Assembly (NCBI GenBank): GCA_028564675.1 | Contig: JAOVVO010000141.1 | Coordinates: forward strand, 62,001-126,000 | Direction of reading: 5' to 3' | DNA length: 64,000 bases | DNA from: Onchocerca lupi | Taxonomy: Eukaryota; Nematoda; Chromadorea; Rhabditida; Onchocercidae | Shown: one piece after another, positions 23,201 to 35,650 of the stretch | Layout of the letters: every line of letters begins with the position of its first letter | Numbering within the stretch: position 1 is the first letter of the stretch | The notes under the pieces: generated by a model | Seen by the model: only the letters and a program-made list of their open reading frames with translations | Database searches by the model: none | What the model was told of the DNA's origin: nothing | Translations under genes and position numbers: made by a program

Positions 23201-26200
23201 ACATCTTTTATCTATTCTGTAGATTTCAATTCGTAATTTTTTTTTTTTTCGGAATGCTTTTCAGAGGATTTTTTTTTTTTTTTTATTTAGTTGGCCTCAG
23301 TTGGTTTAACTTGTAAAAAAGAAGATTCATCTACCGATGAAGATGATAATGATTATTTGGAAACAGGTATTCCAGGATTACAAAGGTCAGTATGTTCCGT
23401 TTATTCTATTACTTTAGATTTAATCTGTAAGTAATATTGACTTCGTTTGGCGAATAGGAAAGAATGGAAATATTGAAAGTGGAAATTATTACTATTTTTT
23501 TTTTATGAAGTTTAGGAAAACTTTGTTTTGGTAAGCAACAAAAAATAAAGAGGCAGTTCTTATTTCTTTATTTTTTGTAGCAGAAATATGAGTAATAATA
23601 TAAAACCATTTTTGCGAAATCCATGCACAGGTATTTTCGGTGCATTATAGCAAGAATGATAGAATAGAAAAAGAAACTTTAAAATCAAACTGGGAATAAA
23701 AACTTTTATCTTTTAGGCAGGAAAATCAACAGGCTTAGCCAATAAATCATTTTTCTTCTTTTATTTTCATATTTACTTATAATAGCTTTCCAGACAGCGT
23801 CCTTTTCATATCTTCGATATCCATTATGATTTCCAAATACCACACCGATTTATTCAGAAAAGCCGAAGAATCTATCCACATACAAATGAGGATAAGGATG
23901 GTACTAATGTATGTTTATAATCTAGATCGAATGGAGATATCATTAAATATAATTTTATTGAATTTCATTATTGAAAATATGTAGAAAAAAAATATAATAC
24001 AGAAGTTACCATAAATGAAATATATATATATATTCATTTTTTGCAGGATTTTATCATGGCAGATGCAGAAAATGGCTTAGAATCATTAGATTCTATGTTC
24101 AAAGATTTTGATTTTGGCTACAATGATGAACGCGACAAATGGTTGCTGGCAATGAATGCACTGAAAACATTCGCGGATGACAAAGTATCGAGTTATTCAA
24201 GAATGTTCCTATATAAGTTCTTGTTAAGTTTTGCAAAAAAAAAAAAAGAAAAAAAAAATCATTTCAATATAGAAATGATTATGGAAGTTCTAAATGCAGT
24301 CAACTTATAATTGAATATATTGTATTTATAGGACATGCCAAAATACTATAATCAACGCTTTCGCCTTTTTTCCAGATTGAACGATGGTATTTTGATGGAC
24401 CGTGGTGAGTTGCTTTTTCAGTTATGAAATCAGAATTTCCTGAATTTCTATTTTGAAATTTCATAAAATCCGATGTGCATATATTATAATGATTGGAACT
24501 TTTCTGAAACCAAAAATATAGCATTTATACTAATTAATCAGTTGCAAAGATTAAGTTATTAGTATTGAGAATAAGTGTCAACTATAATAGTTTGGTATTG
24601 TAATAAGTTTGATAACAAGTATCTTGCAAGTAGAGCTTATTTACAAATATATTTGACTTTTAAATATAATTAAGAAATTAAGAATAAAATGCTCGTACGA
24701 GAAATTTACAGTTCTCTTGTATTTTTTAAAATAATTGCGAGGAATTGCAGAAGGATGGTATTCGGTGACACCGGAAAGAATTGCTGCTCATATCGCTGAT
24801 AGAGTTGTTATTATGAAAGACAGTATAGTATTAGATGGTTTTGCGGGAGTTGGTGGCAACTGTATACAATTTGCGCTTAAAGGAGCTTATGGTATGACTG
24901 TAAATGTGATTTCTAGAGTCAGTTTAATGCATTTATCCAAATTGCTATAAAAATGGATTCAGACTTCACCGTAGTTGAATTCGAAAAGCATTTCAGACAA
25001 TATTGAAACGAATCTTTTCTTCTATTTCGGTTCATTTGTAGTTGTGACATTTAAATTCCTATAGGCTTGTTAATTTTGTAGTCATAAGTCGCACATGGAA
25101 TCAATAATCAGGATTACAGAGACTTAGCTTGGGAACTTGTCTGTTTCATTTATATTTTGTCTCTCGCTATTAATAAATATACGCAATTTTTGCAAAACTT
25201 TACTATATCATTAAATAAATTTTACATTGCTATGTCATTTAATAGTTATGTTTTTAGGGTTTTACAGAACAGAAAAATATAAGATATAAGTGAAATATTT
25301 TTTAAAAAAGTGTTTATGAAGATTATTAAAGCTTTATTGATAATCACTAAAGAGATGAGTGATACCATTTACAGTGATCGCGCTAGATATGGATCCTGTT
25401 CGATTGCGCTGTGCGAAGCGAAATGCGGAAATTTATGGCGTCGCAGATCGCATTAACTTTATTTGTATAGATTTCTTCAACTTTTGTAAATTTCACTGTG
25501 AGAAAATAAGGCAATTGAAAATGGGAGTGAGAGAGAAACAAAGTGATACATTTCGATCTCTTGGATATGATACTTCGAAACTCTGGAAAAGACGAAGGAT
25601 AAAGGAAAAAGTTGCGGATGATTTTAAACAAGTTCAAAAAGCTGAAGTTAATGATGGATTTGAAGTAATGGAAAAGAGAGGAGCTGGAAAGAATGAGAGA
25701 ACAGTGCTTGTTGAAATAGATACGGATGATGAAGATGATTTCGGGATTGTTGTTGATAATTGCCATTATACGCCAATCATTGATGCCGTTCTGCTTAGTC
25801 CACCATGGGGTGGACCTTCTTATCTTAAATCAAAGGTTAAATTTTGGATTTTCTGAACTTCAAGTCTTCAAGTTAATTAATAGTATCTTGGGAAGAGAAA
25901 AAATTAGTTTTTAGTATTAATTTTTAGTTTCGTGAGTATAGGGAAAGATCCTAAAAACGATAGAAATCTGTATTAAATGGAAAAATGATAACAATGATTC
26001 ATATGTTAGAACATTTACGATTTCACGAACAGTTAAATTTAATTTCAAAATTATTATGCTTAGCATGCATTCCTGAATTCTATGCCTATTAATGTTTAAT
26101 TAATGTTTTTGTGGAATTCTTTTCCGAATTTCGCAAAGTAAAATGCCATTTATTTTGCAGTTGTTTAGTTTGAAGAATATGAACCCGAAAGGAGACAAAA

Positions 26201-26616
26201 TTTTCCGAACTACACGAAAGCTAACTCATAATATTGCTTATTATTTACCAAGACAAACAGATGTGAAGGAGGTTTGCTCTATACCTTACAGCTTTAATTT
26301 TCGGAGCTAGACTGAAATGCTAAAGGCATCAACGTTGTTTGATAAAGATATTTGATCCTCATAAACGATTTGATAAGAGAACCGTTCTTTCTTTCTTTTT
26401 TTTTTTTTTTTTTAAACTAAAAATTAATGATCGGAGAAATGAATAATTAGATATATGAGAAAAGTAAGTTTTCTAAACAAGTAACCTGGTTTTTAGTTAA
26501 TCAGATTATCAAAAGATACTGGAGGGATGGTTGAGATTGAACAGGCTGAAGTAAATCGAAAAGTGAAAGCAATAACTGCATACTATGGCGAGCTTGCGTG
26601 TGATGCTTCATGGTAA
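20242..26616 (+). CDS. TGS1: Trimethylguanosine synthase (TGS1)
   Basis: Thirteen exons: 20242-20444, 20869-21170 (or to 21005), 21309-21497, 22200-22300, 22853-23179, 23291-23385, 23794-23908, 24047-24184, 24332-24404, 24751-24891, 25375-25835, 26161-26271 and 26497-26616. The long form has 791 residues, the short form 736. The enzyme converts m7G caps of sn/snoRNAs (and spliced-leader RNAs in nematodes) to m2,2,7G using SAM. The catalytic part is clear: YYNQRFRLFSRLNDGI, GWYSVTPERIA, SAM motif LDGFAGVGGN (long-form residues about 542-551), ALDMDPVRL and SPPWGGPSYL (near 703). The end reads ITAYYGEL. The N-terminus matches TGS1 at FCCFSRAKL and ALDLPSSFG. About 90 charged extra residues (near 600-697) interrupt the methyltransferase domain before SPPW. 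Poly(A) signal at 27057-27062. Confidence 0.93.
21006..21170 (+). other. Optional TGS1 segment encoding a transmembrane helix
   Basis: These 55 in-frame codons at the end of TGS1 exon 2 encode a hydrophobic stretch (CVALGLICLLVILAMIWIF) followed by IRG. Donors at 21006 (gtgttc) and 21171 (gtatgt) leave the same phase, so the segment can be kept or skipped without a frameshift. The skipped form reads DIAREMAALDLP, which aligns much better with human TGS1. If neither donor is used, the frame stops at 21177-21179 and gives a membrane protein of about 168 residues. Confidence 0.5.
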
Positions 26617-28204
26617 TTCTCTCCTTTGGTGGTGATTTCACTGTGCACTTTTTATTAATTTCTCATGTTTATTTAAGAAATATTTAGAATGAAAGTTTCG
26701 TACAAATGTTCGATGTCAATTGCAGAATTTTTGAATTTAAAGGAATTTGTATTCTTTCTTTGTTTGAAGTGTATTAGATTTTTTTTTTATTTTTCACTTT
26801 AATGGTGCGGATTACCATTTCCAACAATCACTAAAGCAAGTCAAATTACAAAGCATATTATCGTCAAGAAGCCTGTCTGAATAATTTCTGGAGAAGTCTG
26901 CATTATTTAGAAAGGATCAATTTAAATTTTTCGAAATTTTCAAATTGATTGGCTGACATGTTATGATTCATGTAACTTTATATTGTTGAAAGTGACTCAT
27001 TATTTCCTTTACCCAATTTTCGTTTACTCATGAATTACCTCATTGTTACTGTATTTAATAAAACGTAATTGTTCATGAAGTCAAATAAATATAACAGCAA
27101 TGTGAGCCATTTATTTCTTGGGATGGATAAGTTTATCCGCTTGAATAAATAAGAAAATATTTATGCTGCGGAATACTTTATCTATCAACGAATTAAAGAA
27201 TGCTATCCGTATCAGTGCAGTGAATGTTTTTCTCTTTCACTGCAGAAAAATAAGGCTGAAAAGCTTTATATTTATAATGGATATGACTACGGACACTTTT
27301 ATTCCTGCTTAATTTTATTTGTTATCGAGAAGCAGACAAACACATTGACAGTTAGATTCAATTTATTATAGAACTCTGCGACAATTCAGTCATTCTTCTG
27401 TAATTGCTAGACCTCTCTTTGTACAATAACGATTTTATTCAACTTTGTTCGATTCTGATGACAATCGAGTACAAATTTTGTACTTTGTAACAGATCATAA
27501 AATGCAATTTCAGGAAATCATGAAAGTGCAATCGAAGCGAACAATTCATCTATCTTGTCTAAATATTGTTTGATTTACTTCCACATATTCATTCATCATT
27601 CTCATATATCTGCTATATAAATGTCGTTCTTTTTTTTATCTAACCGTGCTGAAATTATCTACAAGCAAATCACACTTCCTACATCTCTTTGATCAAAATA
27701 TATCGGAAAATGCTAGAAGTCACCTCGTTTTTTCCCAAAATTCTACTGGGATTTTGTCTGTTTCGATTATCCTTTCTATATAATTTATCATTTGACTTCT
27801 AATTCACTAAACATGAAAATGACACTAGCTCAGTGACGTTTCATTTACAGCAGAACCAATCTCAAGCTATAACAAACCAAACAAGAAGATCCTTTCTTCT
27901 AAATAAAATAAAAGAAAAAAAAACTTTCACGATAAAATAACTATCAGCAAGGGCTGATAATTAAGTCTGCTCCTGAAATCTTACGGATTATTCATATTAA
28001 ATATAAATAGTCTCTGACAATCCATGCACTCAAGATTACATTACACGCAAAGAGTAGAATAGGTTTGTTCAATTTAGATAAAGTCAATCCATATTTATTC
28101 ATTGTTCTTTCATTCCATTTCTTTATATTTTTGAAACATGAACCTTCACTGAAGATAGAAATCGGATTTACCGGACAAACTTAACAACATAATATTTCAA
28201 AACC
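26617..28204. other. 3' flank of TGS1 and intergenic, no gene seen
   Basis: The stretch is AT-rich, with the TGS1 poly(A) signal at 27057-27062. No frame with splice context or a recognisable motif was found on either strand. Confidence 0.55.
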
Positions 28205-28553
28205 TCAGTTTAAGACATTATTAATGCAATTGATTCGCAATAGGCTTTTGGTCCCATGTGGCAAAATATTTAGGACGATCTGAAATCTTTTTAAGATTTG
28301 CTTAATAAAATTGCAACTAAAATACGAACAATATGAAGAAGACAAGGTAAGAAAGATCATGTCATAAAATAAACATAAATAAAAACATAACCTCATCTTG
28401 GATTTTCCGGTAAATTTCTTGGATATCAATGTATGGCACAGTTATTTTAGTCATCCATATCGCTTCAGATAAATTTACGCGATTTCCATCATTATCTACA
28501 TATTCCATTTGCAGTTCTGGAACTGATTTTCGGAATTTTAGACTCGATGACAT
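28205..28553 (-). CDS. Possible two-exon orphan, 78 residues
   Basis: Exon 1 (28553-28392) runs from MSSSLKFRKS to IYRKIQDE and ends at a gttatg donor. A U-rich acceptor (TTGTTTAG) lies seven bases before the ATG, as for trans-spliced genes here. The middle reads EYVDNDGNRVNLSEAI and has the composition of real protein. A phase-compatible second exon (28279-28205) follows an ATTTCAG acceptor and ends in a stop, but its peptide (start IVLNILPHG) is less convincing. I do not recognise the family. It could be a small gene, an orphan exon of a decayed gene, or chance. Confidence 0.3.
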
Positions 28554-28774
28554 GTGTGAACTAAACAATGTTATATGATTAAAAAAATAAGTATCGAATA
28601 GGCAAGATTTATATTTTTGTACTAGATAAGAGTAGCAGCACTGCCAAATCATTAAATGAAATGTCTCATTCCTAAAGACGCTAGATCTCTAAAATGTCCA
28701 TAATCCTTCTTGGGCATCCCGAAATACACTGACAAAATTTTCCGTGGCCGGCTCCCGGTGAATGCAAGAAGAAT

Positions 28775-28844
28775 GCATGGTCAGTAAATTCTGTCCGCTC
28801 ATTGAGGCATCGTGCAGGCATGGTCAAAAAATTCAGTCCGCTCA
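28775..28844. repeat. Pair of 27-bp direct repeats
   Basis: Copies at 28775-28801 and 28818-28844 share GCATGGTCA...AAATTC.GTCCGCTCA with about three differences. They start 43 bases apart, in a patch less AT-rich than its surroundings. Confidence 0.7.
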
Positions 28845-29948
28845 CCTACTTTGATCGGTTACAAGTGTAACAGGTTAAAAAAAAGTAGATATATCTGTAT
28901 GAAAACATGCGTCTATTTATTGAAAGCAATCGTGAAGAACTTGCAAAGTTATGTGAGGAGTAACAACGAAGATTTAAATTTTTATTTATATAATAATATA
29001 GTTCATTGTAATTTCATATCATAACAAGCTTCTAAATATTTTTCAACCTAAAGAATATTTCTAAACAAGAATCTTTATGCAGCTCTTTGAGATTCCAATG
29101 CTCATCAAAACACTGATTGAAAAAACTATCATTTTAATTGCTGAGCAAAAAATCAGAACCGAAATCCCGAAAGAAAAGCAACAAGAGACTTCCGGAAAAC
29201 ACAACTGATAACTATCCACGAATTTCTAATTCATTATGACTTCCTCTTTCTCAACTTAAACCACCCAATAATTTATCTGGAAATGTAGAATTAAAAGCAC
29301 TGACCGGATATAACTGAGGCAATTTCCATGGGATTGAAATAATTTCCAACACAAAATGGAAATCAAGTAAATTAGATTAGTTACTGCCGCGAAAGCCATT
29401 AAATAACGAATTTTATCATAAATTCAATCAGTAAATTCGAATACAAAAAGCAAACAAGCGTTCGAAAAATCACATTTTATCTCTAACAGAAATTGATAAC
29501 AAAGATGATAAAACCAGATGAATTGTGAGTTCAAACTGTTCTAAAACACTTTTTCTTTTTTTGAAAAGCGAAGCTAAAAAGAAAAAGAAAAACGCGATAA
29601 AGAGATAAAAAGTGTTTATGAATGACCATAAACACAGTATTCATTTATAATACATCTTTTCCATTTAAACGTTGACAATGCTTTCATTCCGATGACTGAA
29701 AGCTCAAAATGTTTATAATTCATCAGGAACTTTTTCATCAAGGATCAGTATAAAAGGATTATTTTAACATCCTACGCATACTTTCTTTTAGATTTTGAAA
29801 AACATGTAAAAAATTAAATCATCTAAAATCATTTATCAATAATTGTTTATATCTTGTCAGCTTTAACTGAAATATTCCTTACAATATTCAATTTTTGGTT
29901 CATGTCATAAATAACTGTTATCACATAATGAATGAACAATAATTATCA
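28845..29948. other. Intergenic, nothing recognised
   Basis: AT-rich 3' flank of the minus-strand RPT4 gene. No supported exon, RNA gene or repeat was seen. Confidence 0.5.
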
Positions 29949-32924
29949 TCATACAGGCTTATAATCAAGTTTCGTTTCCAATCTCTTCGCATCACCCACC
30001 TTACGAACTGCTTTCATAAAATCTTCGTCAATGACGTATTCACGTTCAGCACGAATCGCAAATAAACCTGCAATATTATAATGATTTTATTCAATAAAAT
30101 CAAACTATCATATTTTTTTATGTCAATAATTTAATGACAAATAAGTGGTATTAATATGATTTGAGTTTCTCATTTTCTCTTTTTCGCAAAAATTAATATT
30201 GTCAGTGCCTAGCAGATTTAAGTCTATTTAGAGAGGAAAATACTCAAGCAGTTCATATCTTTCTTCAGCAGGAATGATCTTATACCATCTGCGGAGTGTA
30301 CAGCAATTATCGTCAATATTATTATATGCTCAGAAAATCTTGATTTCAAACGTTGTTAATGACAAGTTCCAATGAAAGAATAAATGACCGAGAAAAATAC
30401 TGGAAAAAAAAATGTAAAGCAAAACCGAAACAGCAAGCTGAACGTTTCAATTGACCACTAGTTCAATCAATGGGCGAATTAAACTGAATATAAAGCTACC
30501 TTTGACAGTTTTTTTTTCAGGAAATTAATGTATGGGACTGTGATGCCCAGCAACATCTGATTAATCGAGAGTTAAGAAGTAAAGCTAATTTCTGTGAGCT
30601 GAACCAGACTTAAGTAATTTAAATCCTTCATACATATTTACATTTTTTTAGATATTGCACATCTGGAATAACAAACATATACCTGCTTCCGTGCAAACAT
30701 TTCTGAGATCTGCACCAGAAAAACCATCAGACAATTTAACGATAGCTTCATAATCAATATCTCCGTGTTTTGTTATTTTGCTGGCATGAATTTTTAGCAC
30801 CTAAAAAACAAATATTGCAAAAACTTTGGAGTAGGAAAAAAGTAATATTACGAGCTTTTCCTGCACATTTTGGTCTATGTAATGAAAAAAATGAAAAAAA
30901 AGTCTTTTAGAAAGAAAAAGGAAGAAGCCTACCTCAAGTCTACTCTGCTCGTTCGGCAGACCAATTTCAATTTTTCTATCCAAACGACCAGGTCTGAGCA
31001 ATGCTGGATCTAATGTATCGGGTCGATTTGTTGCCATTATAATCTTTACTCTTCCTAGTGAATCAAATCCATCCATTTGATTCAATAACTCCATTAGAGT
31101 ACGCTGTATTTCACGATCAGCTGACGTCCCTTCCGAAAATCGACGACCACCTATAAGATAAAAATTAAGCAGATTTCATGTGCAATGAAGTTTAATCCAA
31201 AAAAAAGGAATCATAATTTAGGATTTGATCTTAAGTAGAACAAAAATAAACAAGTGATTTTGGTGATGAGAGCATCAATCATCTCTCTTCCTCCCAAATG
31301 TTGGCAGAAGCTGAATTTTCATAAAATTTACCAATAGCATCGATTTCATCCATGAATACGATGCACGGCTGATGATCGCGGGCATAATTGAACATCTCAC
31401 GAATCATTCTCGCCGATTCACCGATGTATTTGTCAACTATAGCAGAAGATACGACCTTCAGGAAATTGCAGTCCAATTGAGAAGCCACTGCTCTGGAACA
31501 AAAAAAAATGTTGATCAGCAAAATCTGAATGTTTCCTCTCAAATTACATATTATCTTCAAAACTCTGAATCTTCGACCACTTACAAGGAAATAATATTTC
31601 TAAGCATGATATTCATAATTGAAGGAGATTTACTGGATAAAAAAAATTAAAGAATGAAAAAACTACCTTGCCAGTAGAGTTTTTCCAGTTCCTGGAGGAC
31701 CGTATAAAAGACACCCTTTAGGAGGAGTGATACCAACACGCCGGAACAAATCAGGATTGACTAAAGGCAACTCAACGACCTGGAAGAGACGATACAAAAC
31801 AAAACTATCGGTGGATGAAATAAATATGAGAATGAAAATTAATTAATTTATATGATAAAATTTAGATCTGCTCATAAACACACGTCTAAATAACCTGGTA
31901 CTGTTTCAAATTTGCAAGATATCTTAGAAATACTTCCAGAAAAATGATGACTATTGAAAATTTATCCACCTCACGCAGTTCGCGTATTTGCTCGCTTAGC
32001 CCGCCGACTTCGGAATATGATATATTGCCTGGATCTTCATGGCTCATTTTATACACCAATGGATCTACTTCTCGAGGTAATTGTCGCATTATTGTAAGTG
32101 TTGTCATATCTAGAGCAACTCGAGTACCCTTAAATATTTTTTTATGAAAATCCTGCAATTTATAGATATAGGAATAATTAGTAAATTATTCTACGTACAT
32201 TAACATATCATTTTACAATTAAAATTCAAGTAACTGCATAAAAATTATAAAACATGACAAAAAATTAATTGCCAGCAGATTTCCCAATCAATAACTCATT
32301 ACTGACGTAAAGCTATCAACAATTAAATGATTATGACTAGTAAAGTAAGAGAAGTGTTTAATAAAAATTGCATAAAATAAAAAATTCAAAATTTCAGTTG
32401 TTAAAGTTTGAACTCTAATTCTTATAAAGAAATAGTGCGAAAAAGGAAAAGCAGGAAAAGAATACCTGCTTCAGAGCTCCTTTGTTAACCGATCGTCGGC
32501 AACCAACTACATATCGGGGACCATTTGTTGCCTTCACGATAAATTTCTCTTCTGTTAGTTGTTTCAATACTTCACCAACTATTTGTCCAACCGACTGCAA
32601 AGATTTGATATCGTTTTCCGACTTGTCGTGTTCTTTCTGAACTTCTATTTCCTGAAATAGCAAATAAAGAACTGATTCAAGAAAGAATGAACTTTTGTTA
32701 AGATCCAAAACAATTAAACACAGTTTGGTGGAAAGATCATAACTCCTAAAATAACGGAAATCTATGTTTCATATTTCTTCTTTTGTAATCTGAGAACTTA
32801 CTTTCTTTCGCAGTTGTTTCAGACGTTCTTCAACTTCACGATATTCAACAAGCTTACGACGGTATGCTCCCAACGCTCGCGATTTTTCATCTTCAACTGA
32901 CGAAGCCGTGGTCTGTTCAACCAT
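29949..32924 (-). CDS. rpt-4: 26S proteasome regulatory ATPase RPT4 (PSMC6)
   Basis: Eight minus-strand exons: 32924-32802, 32651-32466, 32128-31970, 31779-31667, 31492-31332, 31150-30933, 30800-30683 and 30067-29949, giving 398 residues (human 389; the extra residues are N-terminal). It is one of six AAA ATPases at the base of the 19S particle that unfold ubiquitylated substrates. The N-terminal coiled coil ends KQLRKK; then QSVGQIVGEVLKQLTEEK, Walker A GPPGTGKT (183-190), Walker B CIVFMDEIDA (near 234-243), ATNRPDTLDPALLRPGRLDR and the C-terminal LDYKPV are near-identical to human PSMC6. Exon 3 has a second, stronger in-frame acceptor 24 bases upstream (start 32152) that would add DFHKKIFK. 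An acceptor lies 12 bases before the ATG. Confidence 0.97.
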
Positions 32925-32934
32925 TTTCAAATGT

Positions 32935-32945
32935 CTGAAAATAAA
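32935..32945 (-). promoter_or_regulatory. Probable trans-splice acceptor of RPT4
   Basis: On the minus strand a TTATTTTCAG acceptor lies ten bases before the RPT4 ATG with no upstream exon. This fits spliced-leader addition and fixes the start. Confidence 0.5.
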
Positions 32946-35650
32946 TGTTATTTCTGGAGTGAACTTAAAAACTAAATAACCCAGTAATAAGGTCGATAAC
33001 AAAATGTAATTAATGATAATAACGTTTACTAATTAATTATATAATCATTTCGAGCAATATTCACAATGAAATAAAAATATCCAGATACGAGGAAATCATG
33101 ATATCTACATATCTGGATGAAGTATTCGAAGAAAATATCCTACACGTCGTATATTTATCACTCAAGTCAACCAACAATTGTCTTACTCGGAACTTACTTC
33201 TTTATCATTTATCTTAGTGATATATTAATATGATTTGGTTAATAGAACGGATGGATACTGAGAAATACAACTGCAAATACACACAGACATACGATTCATA
33301 AAGCCAAGAAGCAAAAAACATAAAACAGAAGCATGTATATTATGACATCCACACAACTGTAAGCACAATATTTGAAATGAAAGTGAAATGACAACTGAGA
33401 CTGTCAGACGTGAAATAATGAGACTTAAATATATTACCCCCAATATAATAAGCTGGCATCTCTAAGGTGTAGCGAGACAATCGATTCAAATTCTTACTAG
33501 GAAGGAGAGCTGTTGGAATCACGGATTGCATGCTTTCACTAAAGTTTGCACGAAAATGCCGGGAAAGAAAGGAATCATTACAAACATGGCAAATCCATCT
33601 GAGAACAAAACTGAATCTGTAATCCTTGACCATTGTACTAAGAATAGGTAATGCACCGAAGTAGGAGTAAGCATGCCCGAGACATCCCGGCATCTCCAGG
33701 TTATTTCACGACAAGACCTTTCTCGACGCATACCGCCATACTACAGCTCATGGCCTCTGTTGACATGATGCACAATTTCGCTATTTTCACCCTCTACTCT
33801 CTATAGTTTTAGCATGCTCTCTCCGTCATGATGATTAATGAGTCTAGAAGTCAAATTGAGTCTTAAGGTTAACAAATGAGACTGGGCTGAGGATTCTGGG
33901 CTCGTACCGTGGTATCCAGTCCAAACCTTCATAAACACATTGTGCTTGTCATGTTGTATTGTATTACATGAATTACACATGAAAATTCACACCGCTATAT
34001 AGAGATTTTAAAATTCCAGACGATAATGGCAGCTCGTCAAGACATTATCCGAATTAAAGTAAACGTTTTCGAAAATAATATTATTCAGTCTTTAATTTTT
34101 GGAGTTTCTGAAAATGAATTTTCTGGAAATGACTCGTTCTTATTATTTTCTAAATTTATGCTAAGTCAAAAATTATTGCCAAAGAAGTGAAAAGGGTACC
34201 ATAAATAAAGAAGAGGTTGTCGTAATAAACAGGTAGCTTTCAATATATTTTTATTGTTATTTTAAATTAGTTACATATTTAGAAAAAAAATCCTCTTTTC
34301 CCTTCCGCTTCTGGTTCCTTTTTTTTCTTTGGTTACATAATCGTTATTATTTCTGGAGCCAATAGTTATTTTTAGATCACGTGAACACAAAATTTCTATA
34401 TTGAATCGCGTCATATGTGTGGCTCACACATCCGAGAAAAATATTTCATAAATTCCCTTAAAAGGAAGTTTCAATTGATTGCTTTGATTTTCCTGGAATT
34501 CTGGCCTCATTTCCCGGATATTTCTGGATTCGGAAGAAACAAGTGATACTTCATTGGTTTTTCACATTCATAGAGTCAAAAAAGAGATAAACCAAGCTCT
34601 ATGCAGTTTTCCAAATACAATGGATCGGAATGAAGGATAAAATGTGAAAAATCAATCAGCTCCTATTTCTCAAAAAACCATGAAAATATTAGATAATTGT
34701 TATCAAATTTATAATTGCAAATATTATGATTATCCGTCTCATTACGTTTCTACACGCGAAGACAATAATTATGCGAGATATTCGAAGTAAGCCGCATGGA
34801 AACTCTGATGTATTAAGAGAACGAAAGGTATTATTGTTTCTGCATGTACAATAAATTGATTTCTTACTATTTCATATAAATGATCTTGAATATTAAGAGT
34901 TAAACGATTGAAATCAGTCTCGTAAAATCAACAGAGCCATCAAAGGACTCTTCGAATGACTCGAACGTTAAACAAAAACTATTTTGGATGTCATTCTCTG
35001 ATTTTTCAGTCATTTCAGGTCTGGATTCAATTTCCGGCCATTATGTGAGATCTTCGCAGCAGTACTATAAGAATTATCGTCAGATTGTTATGGTTGCTTA
35101 TTCAAATCATTATCCTACATCGGAGCGCTGTGAGGATCATCACTGGTTTTCCATCTTATGAACCAGTTGTTCTCAAATTATCGTGATTATTAATAAACAG
35201 TCAATTACGGTTACTACGGGAAAGTCGTTCGATATATTCATATCCATACAGTCGGCTGAGTACTAGTACATTCATGTTCGATTTTCAAACTTTTGCATAT
35301 GAGTTGCAAATTAAAATTTTTAAAATTGGATTCAAACAGAATTCTTAAAATCAATTTTTTTTTTTTAAACCGAAATCTATTACTTTTTATCCTTGACTTT
35401 ATATTCGGTCATACTTTTGTCATTATATTTAAGTAATCATAAATTTAAATTGATCCCTGCCATTCCTTATAAAAGTGCCAAAGACATTTTCATAAATATT
35501 TCCTTTTTGTCATGGCAATATTTTGATCTAGTTTGGTGCAACTGAAAATACTAGGAATTGTTTCACTGCGCCAGTCACATTGTGCATTCCTCATTTACTA
35601 GTATCCGCAAAGAGCTATATCATAGATGGTTTTGCTGATTAGTGTTCTGC
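32946..35650. other. Intergenic between RPT4 and GTF3C5, nothing recognised
   Basis: This contains the RPT4 5' flank and the GTF3C5 3' flank. Overlapping minus-strand frames at 33225-33731 have no splice support or family resemblance. No RNA gene was found. Confidence 0.5.

Noticed and set aside
23582..23632. Extra TGS1 exon between exons 6 and 7
   Set aside because: It has splice-like ends and a compatible entry phase, but its exit phase makes the next exon hit a stop. Direct joining of 23385 to 23794 gives a better reading.
25383..25766. 127-codon minus frame
   Set aside because: Shadow of the long TGS1 exon 11.
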